64,000 bases of DNA, from contig NZ_CP048222.1 of assembly GCF_010119975.1 (NCBI RefSeq), forward strand, positions 8,718,501 to 8,782,500, written 5' to 3'. Shown here piece by piece: positions 32,773 through 42,917 of this stretch. How positions within the stretch are numbered: the first letter of the stretch is position 1; each line of letters starts with the position of its first letter. The position numbers were made by a program, and so were the translations under genes. Source of the stretch: Rhodocytophaga rosea (lineage in GTDB: Bacteria > Bacteroidota > Bacteroidia > Cytophagales > 172606-1). The notes beneath the pieces were generated by a model, which saw only the letters and a list, made by a program, of their open reading frames with translations, did no database searches and was not told where the DNA came from.

Positions 32773-34950
32773 CTAATTGAGCAACAATTCATCGACCAGA
32801 AGCATGGCAGGCCTGTGTTTGCTTGTATGCCATGCCGGAAGTTTTTTAACAGGTTTTGCCACAATCTTCAAATAAGAGATATTTTCTGTGGGTTTAAAGG
32901 TGCAGCTTATCAATTTGATAAAAGGTTTACTCTCTCCTTTGGGCAACTCTGGTTTGAGTGTGGAGATTAATTTCATCTGGTCTCTGGTAGTTCCGCCCCA
33001 TATTTCTACTTCCTCGGGTGGAAATATAATTGTTTCTGGTTCAATCAATGTATTCAATGCTACAGAGGACAATTTTATTGGGTTTTTAAACTCCAACAGT
33101 ACTTCCATATCATTTCTAAAATAGCCTGCCCAGTGATTAGCCCAGGCCGGACTATTGGCATTAAAGCCACCCAGTATTCTATTAAAGAATGTTTTGGGGC
33201 CATCTGCCTGGTGAACTTTATTCAGGCGTGAAAGAAGTATCACACTATCGGGCTTATAGCTGTTTTTGTAAAAATTAAAGATTGCTATATCACTACCATA
33301 CCATCCAGATTTGTATGCCCTTGCTTTAATAGTTGTATTTCCCTGTAATATGATCTCTTTATCAAACAAAGGCGAACGGATGCTATCTGGCTCACTTCCG
33401 TCAGTAGTATAGCGTATATCAACGCCTTTTATGGGATGAAACAATTGCAGTGGAACGGATTGCTCAAAAACCGTGGATTTGTTTTTTACCTGCGGTGTAT
33501 TCAGTTTAATGGGCTGAGTGCTTTCAGCTCTGTATCCGCCAATGAACTCGATATGTTTATTCGCCTTTTGCAGTTGCCCAATTTCGGATGCTGTCAGTGG
33601 CGTATTCCAGATGGCTAACGTATGTAATTTTTTAAATGAACCAATATGCTGTTTTACATCCTGATACGTGACCTGTGTTCCGGAAAGTGAAAGGTTTTGT
33701 AAGTGTGGTAAAGCCGCTAATTCCTGAAGTCCTTTTCCGGTAACCCTGGTAAAATTCAAATTTAACTTCCGCAGGTTTTCAAACTGGCGTATACTTTTCA
33801 GATCGGTATCTTTCACCGGCATCTTACTTAGTTCCAAAGATACAATCTGTGATTTAATTTCTTTCAACTCATCCAGGCTTTGGGAGGTGAAAGCTTTTGG
33901 ATTGTAGAAATTTACGGTGAGTGCAGGAGATTCTGTGGCCAACGGAGAAATAACCCGGTAATCTGTATTGAGCTGTTCAATTGTATTTTCGTCTGCTGAG
34001 GCAAACTGAAATATGTCTTCCGTACGCTCGGCAGGTGTAAACAATGCGGAAGCAAGTACCCGTAAAGAATCATTGGCAGGAAACTCAATTAGCTTTTTCT
34101 TGAAGTCAGCTTTTTTTTTGACCCATAATTCCAGGAGTATAATTTCCTCTTCGGTGAGTTGGGTTTTTCCTTTCGGCGGCATATGCTTTTTGTCCGCCAG
34201 GGGCAAGTGTACTCGTTTTAGCAGCAGACTTTCATGCGGCTTCCCCGGCACAAACAATTTGCCTGTTTTTCCGCCTTTAAGTAATGCCTGGGCATCTGTC
34301 AGCATTAATTCTCCTTTTATTTTATCAGGATTATGGCAGCTGATACATTTATTTTCCAAAATAGGCTGAATCACATGGTCAAATACAACGGCTTGTTCCA
34401 GCGGAACTATCTCTACTTGCGATGAAGTGATCGGTTCTAAAATAAAATTGTCTCCATGCGTTAAGGTTGCACCAAAATGCCCGGCAAAAATCAAACATAA
34501 AGTAGTAACGATGGCTCCGGCTCTGGCAACCGGTGCTTTATACCAGGCAGCGTTTCTGTACCAGTAAATGAAAGAGGCTACAAACACAATACTAATTCCT
34601 GTCCACTTATGCCATTGCAGTACATCTCCAGAATAGCCTTCTTCTCTGGCTAAAAACAAACCCATAATAACGGTAATGGCAGAAGTCAATACGCCAACCA
34701 GTAAAACATTGGAAGTAAAATCCCTGAAAAATTCCTGTGTATTGTAAGAGGTTTTAAACCGGAAAAATTCCAGAAACATAGAAAGCATTAAAATGGCAAT
34801 AGGAAAGTGCAGCATCAGCGGATGCATTCTTCCCATCGGTTGCAGCCATAGAGGTATGACCAGTTTTTCTTCAAACAGGAGGAGAAAGAGGATAAATACA
34901 TTCAGTACAAACAACACATTCCCTGCAAAACCCTTAAAGGTACTTTTCAT
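32773..34950 (-). CDS. Membrane-anchored planctomycete-type cytochrome c with LRR and chitobiase-like domains
   Basis: A 725-residue protein. Residues about 10-155 contain four membrane helices (LMLHFPIAILMLSMFLEFF is the DUF2231-like one). Next is a heme c site, ENKCISCHNPDKIKGELMLT, with the PSCyt1 sequel KHMPPKGKTQLTEEE. Leucine-rich repeats follow (LRKLNLNFTRVTGKGLQELA), then a chitobiase C-type/FN3-associated module (VDIRYTTDGSEPDSIRSPLF) and a C-terminal discoidin-like part. The mature part is periplasmic. It accompanies DUF1501 and DUF1553 proteins as in Planctomycetes, possibly in the breakdown of complex organic matter. The role is inferred. Confidence 0.85.
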   Translation of the reverse strand: MKSTFKGFAGNVLFVLNVFILFLLLFEEKLVIPLWLQPMGRMHPLMLHFPIAILMLSMFLEFFRFKTSYNTQEFFRDFTSNVLLVGVLTSAITVIMGLFLAREEGYSGDVLQWHKWTGISIVFVASFIYWYRNAAWYKAPVARAGAIVTTLCLIFAGHFGATLTHGDNFILEPITSSQVEIVPLEQAVVFDHVIQPILENKCISCHNPDKIKGELMLTDAQALLKGGKTGKLFVPGKPHESLLLKRVHLPLADKKHMPPKGKTQLTEEEIILLELWVKKKADFKKKLIEFPANDSLRVLASALFTPAERTEDIFQFASADENTIEQLNTDYRVISPLATESPALTVNFYNPKAFTSQSLDELKEIKSQIVSLELSKMPVKDTDLKSIRQFENLRKLNLNFTRVTGKGLQELAALPHLQNLSLSGTQVTYQDVKQHIGSFKKLHTLAIWNTPLTASEIGQLQKANKHIEFIGGYRAESTQPIKLNTPQVKNKSTVFEQSVPLQLFHPIKGVDIRYTTDGSEPDSIRSPLFDKEIILQGNTTIKARAYKSGWYGSDIAIFNFYKNSYKPDSVILLSRLNKVHQADGPKTFFNRILGGFNANSPAWANHWAGYFRNDMEVLLEFKNPIKLSSVALNTLIEPETIIFPPEEVEIWGGTTRDQMKLISTLKPELPKGESKPFIKLISCTFKPTENISYLKIVAKPVKKLPAWHTSKHRPAMLLVDELLLN

Positions 34951-34986
34951 ACACTACTTATTATTAAAGCATTATTGGTTGTAGTT

Positions 34987-35466
34987 TCACTTTGATTTTT
35001 TACGTTTGTTGCCATATGCCTTGGACTCAAATCGCATCGTTCCATCTTTTCTTTCCCCTTTGATCTGTATATGCGAAAAAAAGGCAGTATCGATTTTGGG
35101 TAAACCATAAAAGACACCACTCAAATATTTGTAAGGAATTGTATCTGACTCTTCATAGTGTAAGGTATACGCTACTCGCAAAGAATCACCTATAGGTTTC
35201 CAATGTAGTACATGAAACTTACTAAATCCTACCTCAATACTGTCTTTTTTATTGGCTTCAATTAGATCTTCTACATTATTTGGCCACTTATTACTTAGTT
35301 GTCTGTAGTGGTGTAAAGAGATTTGTAACTGCATTAAATCTTGATTTGAGACTGGTATGGCGAATACCTCCATGATGGGCTTACCAATTGTATTTTCGAC
35401 TATTTTACATGAAGCAGCCAGTATAGTTACGATGATAGCCAAACAATACTTCCACTTTTTCTTCAT
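34987..35466 (-). CDS. Hypothetical lipoprotein, 159 residues
   Basis: MKKKWKYCLAIIVTILAAS followed by Cys is an SPII signal. The mature part has an alpha/beta look: NQDLMQLQISLHHYRQLSNK, WPNNVEDLIEANKKDSIEVG and FHVLHWKPIGDSLRVAYTL, ending in a basic tail (NKRKKSK). The helix HHYRQLSNKWP with NNVEDL recalls pilin-like GspG C-termini, but the prepilin signal is absent. No function is assigned. It lies within the DUF1501/cytochrome cluster on the same strand. Confidence 0.6.
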   Translation of the reverse strand: MKKKWKYCLAIIVTILAASCKIVENTIGKPIMEVFAIPVSNQDLMQLQISLHHYRQLSNKWPNNVEDLIEANKKDSIEVGFSKFHVLHWKPIGDSLRVAYTLHYEESDTIPYKYLSGVFYGLPKIDTAFFSHIQIKGERKDGTMRFESKAYGNKRKKSK

Positions 35467-35602
35467 GTATTTGTTGCAATAAACAATAGTAGAAAAGAAT
35501 ATGATTCAAAAAGCCTTTACCACAGGCATTAGAATTCATTGATGATAATACTGGTCTTCAATATTAGAAACAGGGTTTCAGATTATCTATGAGTATGTTC
35601 AG

Positions 35603-37063
35603 TTATACTAAAATATCTTTTACTACTTTACCAGCCACATCCGTTAAGCGGTAACGTCTGCCTAAATGCTTAAAGATCAACTTCTCATGGTCTAAGCCTA
35701 ACTGATGCAGAACGGTTGCCTGGAAATCATGCACATGCACCCCATCCCGGATTACATTATATCCAAACTCATCGGTTTCTCCATAGACTATTCCTGGCTT
35801 TACGCCTCCGCCTGCCATCCAGATGCTGAAACAACGCGGATGATGATCCCGGCCATAATTATCTTTGGTTAACTTACCCTGGCTGTAGTTGGTGCGACCA
35901 AATTCTCCACCCCAAATTACCAGCGTTTCATCGAGTAAACCCCTTTGTTTGAGATCAGTAACTAGTGCAGCAGATGCCTGGTCTACATCTTTTGCCTGAT
36001 GTGTGATTTCATAAGGCAGATTTCCATGTTGATCCCAGCCCTGGTGATATAGTTGCACAAAGCGGACACCACTCTCAGAAAGTTTACGTGCCAGCAGGCA
36101 ATTGGCTGCATAGGTGCCGGGTACTAAACAATCAGGGCCATACAACTTCACAATGCTATCTGGTTCTTTGGATAGATCCATTACTTCCGGCACGGCGGTT
36201 TGCATGCGGTAAGCCATCTCGTATTGATGTACTTTTGTTTTTATTTCCGGATCACCAAATTCTTCATATGATAGTTGATTGAGCTCAGCCAGATTGTCAA
36301 GCATTTTTCTGCGTTCCTGCCGATCGAGTCCATTAGGATCTTTAATGTAAAGTACCGGATCTTCTCCGCTGCTGAACTGTACCCCCTGGTGAATAGAATC
36401 CAGAAAGCCATTACTCCACAGCTTGGAATATACGCCCTGTCCGTTACCTATTCCCCGGGAGAGTAAAACGGTAAAAGCAGGAAGGTTTTTATTTTCACTG
36501 CCTAACCCATAGCTCAGCCATGAACCCATACTTGGCCGGTTGCCTTGTTGTGCACCCGATTGAAAAAAGGTAAGTGCTGGATCATGGTTGATCGCTTCGG
36601 TATGCATAGACCGTACGATACAAAGGTCATCTACAATTTTAGCGGTATAGGGAAACAGATCACTCACCCAGGCTCTGGACTCTCCATACTGGTTAAAATT
36701 AGTGAAGGAACCCACCATTGGAAAAGAAGATTGGTTAGCCGTCATGCCGGTTAGCCTTTGACCACCTCTTACAGAAGCAGGAAGTTCTTGTCCCATCATT
36801 TCCCGTAACTTCGGTTTGTAATCGAAAGATTCCAGCTGTGAAGGCGCTCCGTTCTGGAATAAGTAGATCACCCGTTTGGCTTTAGGGGCAAAGTGTGGCA
36901 GGCCGGGAGTCAGGCCGCTTGCGTCCCATTCATCCTTTTTGAAAAGATCAGGGATAAGCAAAGAACCTAAGGCTACACTGCCTAATCCTAAACTTAATTT
37001 AGATAAGAAGCGGCGCCGGTTGAAAGTAAGGCCGTGTTCCAGGATTTCATTTTCTATCTTCAT
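35603..37063 (-). CDS. DUF1501 domain protein (sulfatase-fold, Tat-like leader)
   Basis: A 486-residue DUF1501 protein. NRRRFLSKLSLGLGSVALGS is a twin-arginine-like leader (Arg-Arg-Arg-Phe-Leu). IYLFQNGAPSQLESFDYKPK, MHTEAINHDPALTFFQSGAQ and VIWGGEFGRTNYSQGK with GRDHHPRCFSIWMAGGGVKP are the conserved blocks, resembling the alkaline phosphatase/sulfatase superfamily (His and Asp metal ligands). The biochemical activity is not established. The start overlaps the end of the DUF1553 gene by 4 bases, so the pair is translationally coupled. Confidence 0.9.
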   Translation of the reverse strand: MKIENEILEHGLTFNRRRFLSKLSLGLGSVALGSLLIPDLFKKDEWDASGLTPGLPHFAPKAKRVIYLFQNGAPSQLESFDYKPKLREMMGQELPASVRGGQRLTGMTANQSSFPMVGSFTNFNQYGESRAWVSDLFPYTAKIVDDLCIVRSMHTEAINHDPALTFFQSGAQQGNRPSMGSWLSYGLGSENKNLPAFTVLLSRGIGNGQGVYSKLWSNGFLDSIHQGVQFSSGEDPVLYIKDPNGLDRQERRKMLDNLAELNQLSYEEFGDPEIKTKVHQYEMAYRMQTAVPEVMDLSKEPDSIVKLYGPDCLVPGTYAANCLLARKLSESGVRFVQLYHQGWDQHGNLPYEITHQAKDVDQASAALVTDLKQRGLLDETLVIWGGEFGRTNYSQGKLTKDNYGRDHHPRCFSIWMAGGGVKPGIVYGETDEFGYNVIRDGVHVHDFQATVLHQLGLDHEKLIFKHLGRRYRLTDVAGKVVKDILV

Positions 37064-39381
37064 GACTTTGCAATGGCTTCTTCAAGGTTATAAATCGTAT
37101 TCACTACTTGCATCATAGCAGCCAGGGTAATAGTATCCAGGTCTGTAGGAATCGGATATTCTCCGACTGCCAGTAATTCCTGTGCACTTTTCTTTTGCAG
37201 GGTTTGCAATTGCCCTTTGTAGTAGGTATGTAAAAGTGTCAGCTCTTTCTGACTAGGTTTTCTGCATACAATCATGCGGAAGGCTTTGGTAATCTGGTCT
37301 TCAGGCTGAGTATTTTCTTTCAACAGTTTTGCTGCCAGTACACGGGAAGCTTCCAGCACTGTTGGATCATTCATCATCACCAATGCTTGCAGAGGCGTAT
37401 TGGTCGAAGTTCTTTTTATTTCACACTGATCCCGGTTGCTGGCATCAAAAATAATCATAGAAGGCGGCGGCACGGTACGCTTAATTAAAGTATACATACC
37501 CCTGCGGTACAGCTTTTCATTGTGATCCTGCTTGTAAATCGATAAAATTCCCCGGCCGGAGGAAGCGCCTTCCCATAAGCCTTCCGGTTGATAGGGTTTA
37601 ACACTGGGGCCACCAATCGTTTTCACCAGTAAGCCGCTGCTTTCGAGTACCATATCCCGTACAAATTCTGCCGGAAGGCGTTGACGGGGACCACGGGCCA
37701 GTAGTACGTTTTCCGGGTCTGTTGCTAATTTCTCAGGTGTAGCTACCGTAGATTGCCTGTATGTAGCTGAAGTCACGATCTGCTTGACCAGGCGTTTTAT
37801 ATCCCATCCATGTTCCATAAAGTCTACAGATAACCAGTCGAGCAATGCCGGATGGGAAGGAAGTTCGCCCTGCATTCCAAAATCTCCAGATGTTTTTACC
37901 AGTCCTTTCCCAAAAAACTCCTGCCATATCCTGTTCACATAGACTCGTGAGGTAAGCGGATTCTTTTTATCGAACATCCATTGGGCTAAGCCTAATCTGT
38001 TCTGTGTATACTTTTTGTCGAATGGCAAAATAGATTTTGGTGTACCTGGCTGTACTTCGTCTTTAGGCGCATCATACACACCACGGTCCAGCACATAGGT
38101 TTTACGTAAAGTATCCAGATCGCCCATTACAGATACAATCAATCGGCTGGTATCTTGTTTATTGACAAAAGTTAATACCTCTTGGATATCTTTATCACTG
38201 ATCTCCATTAATGGCTTTTTGGCATAGGTTTCTGGGCCACCCACCACAGATTCAATGCCCACTTCTTTTACATTATTAAAGAATGAGAAGAGTTGAAAAT
38301 ATTCTTTCTGAGAGAAAGGATCATATTTATGGTCATGGCAGTTGGCACATTCCATAGTTACGCCCATTAAGGCCTTGCTCACCGTATTGGTACGGTCTGT
38401 CACATACATTACCCGGTACTCTTCCTGCACGACTCCTCCTTCTTCAGTTATTTTATGGTTCCGGTTAAAACCAGTTGCCAGAAGTTGTTCTTTGGTGGCA
38501 TTAGGCATCAGATCGCCTGCCAGCTGCCAGGTAATGAACTTATCGTAAGGCAGATTATTATTAAAAGCATGTATCACCCAATCCCGCCATGGCCACTGTG
38601 TACGGTAACTATCGTCCTGAAAGCCATGTGAATCAGCAAAACGGGCAACATCGAGCCAATGTAAGGCCATCTTTTCTCCATAACTAGGTAGGGCGAGTAA
38701 TTCATCAACCACTTTTTCATAGGCATGGTCACTTGTGTCAGCCAGGAAACTGTCCATCATTTTCAGGCTTGGTGGCAAACCTGTCAGATCAAAGCTAAGC
38801 CGCTTGAGTAAACGTTCTTTGTCTGCCTGCTCGTTGGGTTCTATTCCTGTTTGTTCCAGCTTGGCCAACACAAAATCGTCTATCTGATTTTTTGACCATT
38901 TCTTGTTTTCTACTTCTGGCAGTTGAGACTTTACCGGAACTGTAAATGCCCAGTGAGATTCATACTTTGCTCCTTGTTTGATCCATTTTTCGATCAGCTT
39001 GATCTGATGGGAAGTTAGCTTGAGATTAGATCCTGCAGGCGGCATTAATAAAGTAGTATCTTTTGTAGAAATCCGCAGGAATGCCTGTGATTGTTCTGGT
39101 TTACCCGGTACCAGAGCATGTGCAGATGGATGTTCAGCTAATGCTTTGTAGGCTTCGGCCTCAATATCTAACCGCAACCCTGCCTCCCTCTTATTCGCAT
39201 CCGGGCCATGACAAGCATAGCAGTTATCTGACAGGATGGGTCTGATATCAAAATTGTAGCTGACTTTCTCGGGTAGTTTTTCCAGGGCAACCCCATTGGC
39301 TGAGCTCTTCTTACAAGCTTGTATAACTGCCATTGCAAAAAATAGCACACAAGGTATTAAATAAAATATCCGCTTAGGCAT
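37060..39381 (-). CDS. PSD1/DUF1553 protein with planctomycete cytochrome c domain
   Basis: A 773-residue exported protein. A lipoprotein signal (MPKRIFYLIPCVLFFAMAVIQ, then Ala-Cys) is followed by a PSCyt1 heme domain: RPILSDNCYACHGPDANKRE with LLMPPAGSNLKLTSHQIKLI. Then comes DUF1549 (DDFVLAKLEQTGIEPNEQAD, WLDVARFADSHGFQDD), a second CxxCH (MECANCHDHKYDPFSQKEYF), and DUF1553 at the C-terminus (NPLTSRVYVNRIWQEFFGKG). This layout is widespread in Planctomycetes and found in some Bacteroidota. It is a periplasmic c-type cytochrome protein of unknown substrate. First gene of the cluster. Confidence 0.93.
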   Translation of the reverse strand: MPKRIFYLIPCVLFFAMAVIQACKKSSANGVALEKLPEKVSYNFDIRPILSDNCYACHGPDANKREAGLRLDIEAEAYKALAEHPSAHALVPGKPEQSQAFLRISTKDTTLLMPPAGSNLKLTSHQIKLIEKWIKQGAKYESHWAFTVPVKSQLPEVENKKWSKNQIDDFVLAKLEQTGIEPNEQADKERLLKRLSFDLTGLPPSLKMMDSFLADTSDHAYEKVVDELLALPSYGEKMALHWLDVARFADSHGFQDDSYRTQWPWRDWVIHAFNNNLPYDKFITWQLAGDLMPNATKEQLLATGFNRNHKITEEGGVVQEEYRVMYVTDRTNTVSKALMGVTMECANCHDHKYDPFSQKEYFQLFSFFNNVKEVGIESVVGGPETYAKKPLMEISDKDIQEVLTFVNKQDTSRLIVSVMGDLDTLRKTYVLDRGVYDAPKDEVQPGTPKSILPFDKKYTQNRLGLAQWMFDKKNPLTSRVYVNRIWQEFFGKGLVKTSGDFGMQGELPSHPALLDWLSVDFMEHGWDIKRLVKQIVTSATYRQSTVATPEKLATDPENVLLARGPRQRLPAEFVRDMVLESSGLLVKTIGGPSVKPYQPEGLWEGASSGRGILSIYKQDHNEKLYRRGMYTLIKRTVPPPSMIIFDASNRDQCEIKRTSTNTPLQALVMMNDPTVLEASRVLAAKLLKENTQPEDQITKAFRMIVCRKPSQKELTLLHTYYKGQLQTLQKKSAQELLAVGEYPIPTDLDTITLAAMMQVVNTIYNLEEAIAKS

Positions 39382-39466
39382 ATAACCAATATTTTAACCC
39401 AATTAATGAAATGGCTTTTATTTAGCTGACAGGTAATCTCTATATCTTGCACATCTCAAATTCATG

Positions 39467-39499
39467 CAAATTTACTAATTAATCTTTATTAAATATCAA
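39467..39499 (-). promoter_or_regulatory. Promoter of the DUF1553-DUF1501 operon
   Basis: On the minus strand TTG (39497-39499) is followed after 22 bases by TAAATTTG (39467-39474), an exact TAnnTTTG. Predicted leader of about 80 bases. Confidence 0.45.
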
Positions 39500-40367
39500 T
39501 TTTAGTCTATTTTGCATTTCATATGCCTACTTTATAAATTCTAATTAGTTACAGTGACAATGAAACAGAAGCAAGAATATTTTGCAAAACCATCTATAAG
39601 GAGCCCTATACGTGGATTTAATCTCGGCCAAAATTTGCTTTTAGTTTCAGGTAGGATTTACTGCCCATAAATAAAACCGACATCCACTTGCTAAAAATCA
39701 GAACATAACCGCTGTACCTATAGATTCCAACAAAATAGCAGTTAATTATCCCCCTACTTTATGGGCTATCCACGTAGTCATGATCTAAGCGCTAAGCTTC
39801 TGTCCTGGATTTTATAAAGAAAATTGCAGCGGCAAACACAAATTTTTAAAGAGCCTATATGAAAGCAAAACAGGTCAGAAAAGAGATCAACCTCCACAGC
39901 AGAAACAGATTTTTAGTGTGAACAGTATAAAAGAGAAAGTCCTGTAAAAAACAGACTCGCCTGCCTGGCACAAAGGGTTAATTATAGAAACTGTTCTATG
40001 GTGGAGAAAATAGCAGGGGCGATCCGAAACAAAAGTAATTCGAATGAAAATATACCTCTCCATACTTTTACTTCCTGTTATAAACTATATTCCTTCAGAC
40101 TTTCATCCCTAATGTTTCTGTAAAAAGCTAAGCACAGCGTATTAGTCAGGTAGGTGACCAGAACTTCTAAGTTTTCAGCCAGCTGATAAAATGTTACCAG
40201 TCGGCCAATGTACGTATTCAAAACATAGTGAAATATCTTAAAGAGAAGGCAGGTAATTATTACCCCGCCAGGTAATTGTTGTAGAGTAGAAATTAGAGCA
40301 TACCTATCATTCACCATTCGTGGAAACACAAGATTAAAAAGTACAATTTAACTGATTACTATAAATT
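39500..40367. other. Gene-poor AT-rich interval
   Basis: No convincing gene. A minus-strand 83-codon frame (40078-40329) has no family resemblance and no promoter. CAGGTAATT occurs twice close together (40250-40258 and 40269-40277). Otherwise nothing recognisable was seen. Confidence 0.5.
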
Positions 40368-41120
40368 ATGGAAAAACAAGCAAATTTGCTTTGGACTAGT
40401 GGATGGGATTCTACTTTCCGGCTTCTTGAACTCTTACTAATTCAGAAAAGAGTAGTACAGCCTTATTATATTATGGACCATACTCGAAAATCGCTTGAAA
40501 TGGAACTTAAAACGATTGAAAAAATTAAGGCCATGATATTTAAGAAGGCTCCTTATACACAACAGCTTCTGCTACCAGTTATTTTTAAAGAATTGAGAAA
40601 TATCAAACCAAATAAAGATTTGAGTCAGCAATACAAACGGCTGGCCGCTTTGAAGCCACTAGGAGCTCAATATGAGTGGCTAGCCTGTTTTGCAGAAGAA
40701 GAAGAAATTCATGACCTTGAATTATCTATTGAAACCAGAAGTCCCGGTTTCTTTTCCACTTTTGTAGATCCCCATATTATCAAATATAAGGAAGGAAATA
40801 ACTATACTTTTAAAGTAGAAGATGAACCTTCAAATGTAGAAATTAAGTTTTTTAAAAATTTCAGGTTTCCTATTAAAGAATATACCAAATTAGACCTGCA
40901 ACAAATGGCTATTGATAATAACTTTATTGATATTATGAATGAAACCTGGTTTTGCCATACTCCTCTCAACCAACAACCTTGTGGCATTTGCAAGCCTTGT
41001 CGTATGACCATAGAAGAAGGCTTGCGAAGACGCTTACCATTCAAAAGTCAATTAAGAAATTTTATCGTAAATTCTGTTAAACCTTCTGTCAAACAAATAA
41101 TAAACGTGATTAAAAAATAA
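40368..41120 (+). CDS. QueC-like PP-loop ATPase of unknown function
   Basis: A 250-residue protein. NLLWTSGWDSTFRLLELLL near residue 7 is a PP-loop (S-G-x-D-S-T) that binds ATP and adenylates a substrate carbonyl. A zinc-type Cys cluster is near residue 200: WFCHTPLNQQPCGICKPC, as in QueC (7-cyano-7-deazaguanine synthase). The segment between is not like canonical QueC, and the protein sits beside a flippase and a glycosyltransferase instead of queuosine genes. It may make an amidated or nitrile-bearing sugar or nucleotide, which is a guess. PP-loop assignment is firm. Confidence 0.7.
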   Translation: MEKQANLLWTSGWDSTFRLLELLLIQKRVVQPYYIMDHTRKSLEMELKTIEKIKAMIFKKAPYTQQLLLPVIFKELRNIKPNKDLSQQYKRLAALKPLGAQYEWLACFAEEEEIHDLELSIETRSPGFFSTFVDPHIIKYKEGNNYTFKVEDEPSNVEIKFFKNFRFPIKEYTKLDLQQMAIDNNFIDIMNETWFCHTPLNQQPCGICKPCRMTIEEGLRRRLPFKSQLRNFIVNSVKPSVKQIINVIKK

Positions 41121-41393
41121 TTCAATAAATTAAAAATGTATAGATATCTTGATGAAAAAGCAAAAGTAGCCCGGAGATATGTATATATAGTTCAATCTTG
41201 AAAGTCTGCTCTTGTACTTTATGTTTGATTGTTTTATAAGTAAGCTAAAAATCTTTCAATACTTTTCATCTATTTCTGTGATAATTCTTGTTTAAACTTT
41301 TTACGCCTGGGGTCACTTTTGATTAACCATCATAAAATATTCAAGAGAGTTCTCCTATTACTATTTGGCCGAATCTATGCCTGAAACTAATAA

Positions 41394-42917
41394 ATGAGTG
41401 ATAATTTAACTTCTAAAACAGTTAGGGGAATTAAGTGGAATTCTGTTGCAACTGTTACTAATACTGTAATACAACTTGGCTATAGTGCTGTGATGGCTCG
41501 CTTATTAGACCCCTCTGCTTTTGGACTAATGGCAATGGCCGGAGTAGTTTTAGGTTTTAGCACCTATTTTTCACAAATGGGAATGAGTCAGGCACTTATT
41601 CATCAAAAAGAACTCAATAAGGAGGATATACGTGTTGCTTTTACTGCTTCTTTTATATTAGGTATTGCTTTTTTTTTGATAACCTGGTTAGCTGCTCCTT
41701 TATCCCTATATATATTCAATAATCAGGAACTTATTCCCATATTACGTGCAACCTGTGTTTCATTAGCGATAAATGGGATTGGCTCTACTTCTGCCAGTTT
41801 AATGAGGAGGAAACTGGAGTTTAAGTCAGTAGCTATCATACAAATTACTTCTTATCTGATCGGATATGTTTTTGTAGGAATGACGATGGCCTATCTTGGG
41901 TTTGGAGTATGGAGTTTAGTATATGCTTCTATTTGCCAGGCAATTTTGAGTACAGTCTTATCATATATGTATGCACAACATAGCCTTCTTTTGCTCTTTA
42001 GCTGGAAATACTATAAGCCACTATTCGCCTTTGGCAGCAAAATGTCTTTTATTAGCTTTATAGATTTTTTAGGCTCTGACCTGGATACGCTTCTAATAGG
42101 ACGTTTTATGGGAGAAACCTCTCTGGGCTTATATAACCGGGCTTTTATAATCATCAGACAACCTGTAGGTTTAATAGTAAGCACAGTTTCCAGAGTATTA
42201 TTCCCAGCTTTTAGCCGTATACAATCAGAAATTTCACGGTTAAAAAAGGTATATCTATTCTCTGTTTCTTCAGTAGTACTCATTGTATTTCCTATTTGTT
42301 GTGGAATTTCTATCGCTTCTGAACAAATTGTGCATTTAATGCTAGGTAATCAATGGACAGCAGCCATTCCTATTTTACAAGTACTAGCTTTTACCACTCC
42401 TTTCAGAGTGCTTATGCATTTTAGTGGTATTATTTGCGATGCAACCGGTACATTAAAATGGAAAGCTATCCTGCATCTATTATATTTTGTAGTGCTGGCC
42501 ATATTATTTTTTGCCTTTAAATCCTTCGGTATTATGGGTTTTACCTATGCTGTGCTACTTGCGGCCATTATTAAAAATATTGGATATTATTTCATTATTA
42601 GAAAAATATTAAGGCTTACGATAGCAGAGCTACTGAAAGCTTACTGGGCTGGTATTTTCTCCTCTATAATTACAAGTATTTTTGTCTATGTTACTGCTGT
42701 TCTCTTAGAAAACTTTCATTGGCCTCAGCTAGTTGTCTTGTTAGCTATGGTTATAGCCGGAATTATTGCCTGGCTATTGTCTTTATATTTAAATCCGGAC
42801 AAAGCTTTACTCGCTGAGCTTTACCAGAAATTTGGTAAGGATTTGATTAGTAAGAAAAGTAATACCACTCTTGGGCGATTTTTTATAAAAGCAACTAAAA
42901 GTCTTACTAACCAGTAA
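41394..42917 (+). CDS. MOP-superfamily oligosaccharide flippase (Wzx/PST type)
   Basis: A 507-residue polytopic protein with about twelve to fourteen helices, for example GLMAMAGVVLGFSTYFSQMG and AAIIKNIGYYFIIRKIL. The start TVRGIKWNSVATVTNTVIQL and QMGMSQALIHQKELNKEDIR are typical for the polysaccharide transport family. It moves lipid-linked sugar units across the inner membrane for O-antigen, capsule or exopolysaccharide. It lies 270 bases after the PP-loop gene on the same strand, with no polymerase nearby in this window. Confidence 0.9.
   Translation: MSDNLTSKTVRGIKWNSVATVTNTVIQLGYSAVMARLLDPSAFGLMAMAGVVLGFSTYFSQMGMSQALIHQKELNKEDIRVAFTASFILGIAFFLITWLAAPLSLYIFNNQELIPILRATCVSLAINGIGSTSASLMRRKLEFKSVAIIQITSYLIGYVFVGMTMAYLGFGVWSLVYASICQAILSTVLSYMYAQHSLLLLFSWKYYKPLFAFGSKMSFISFIDFLGSDLDTLLIGRFMGETSLGLYNRAFIIIRQPVGLIVSTVSRVLFPAFSRIQSEISRLKKVYLFSVSSVVLIVFPICCGISIASEQIVHLMLGNQWTAAIPILQVLAFTTPFRVLMHFSGIICDATGTLKWKAILHLLYFVVLAILFFAFKSFGIMGFTYAVLLAAIIKNIGYYFIIRKILRLTIAELLKAYWAGIFSSIITSIFVYVTAVLLENFHWPQLVVLLAMVIAGIIAWLLSLYLNPDKALLAELYQKFGKDLISKKSNTTLGRFFIKATKSLTNQ

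Noticed and set aside
40078-40329. An 83-codon minus-strand gene
   Set aside because: No recognisable features or promoter; consistent with a random open frame in AT-rich DNA.
40368-41120. Queuosine biosynthesis gene queC
   Set aside because: Only the PP-loop and Cys cluster match, no queuosine neighbours are present, and the middle of the protein differs.
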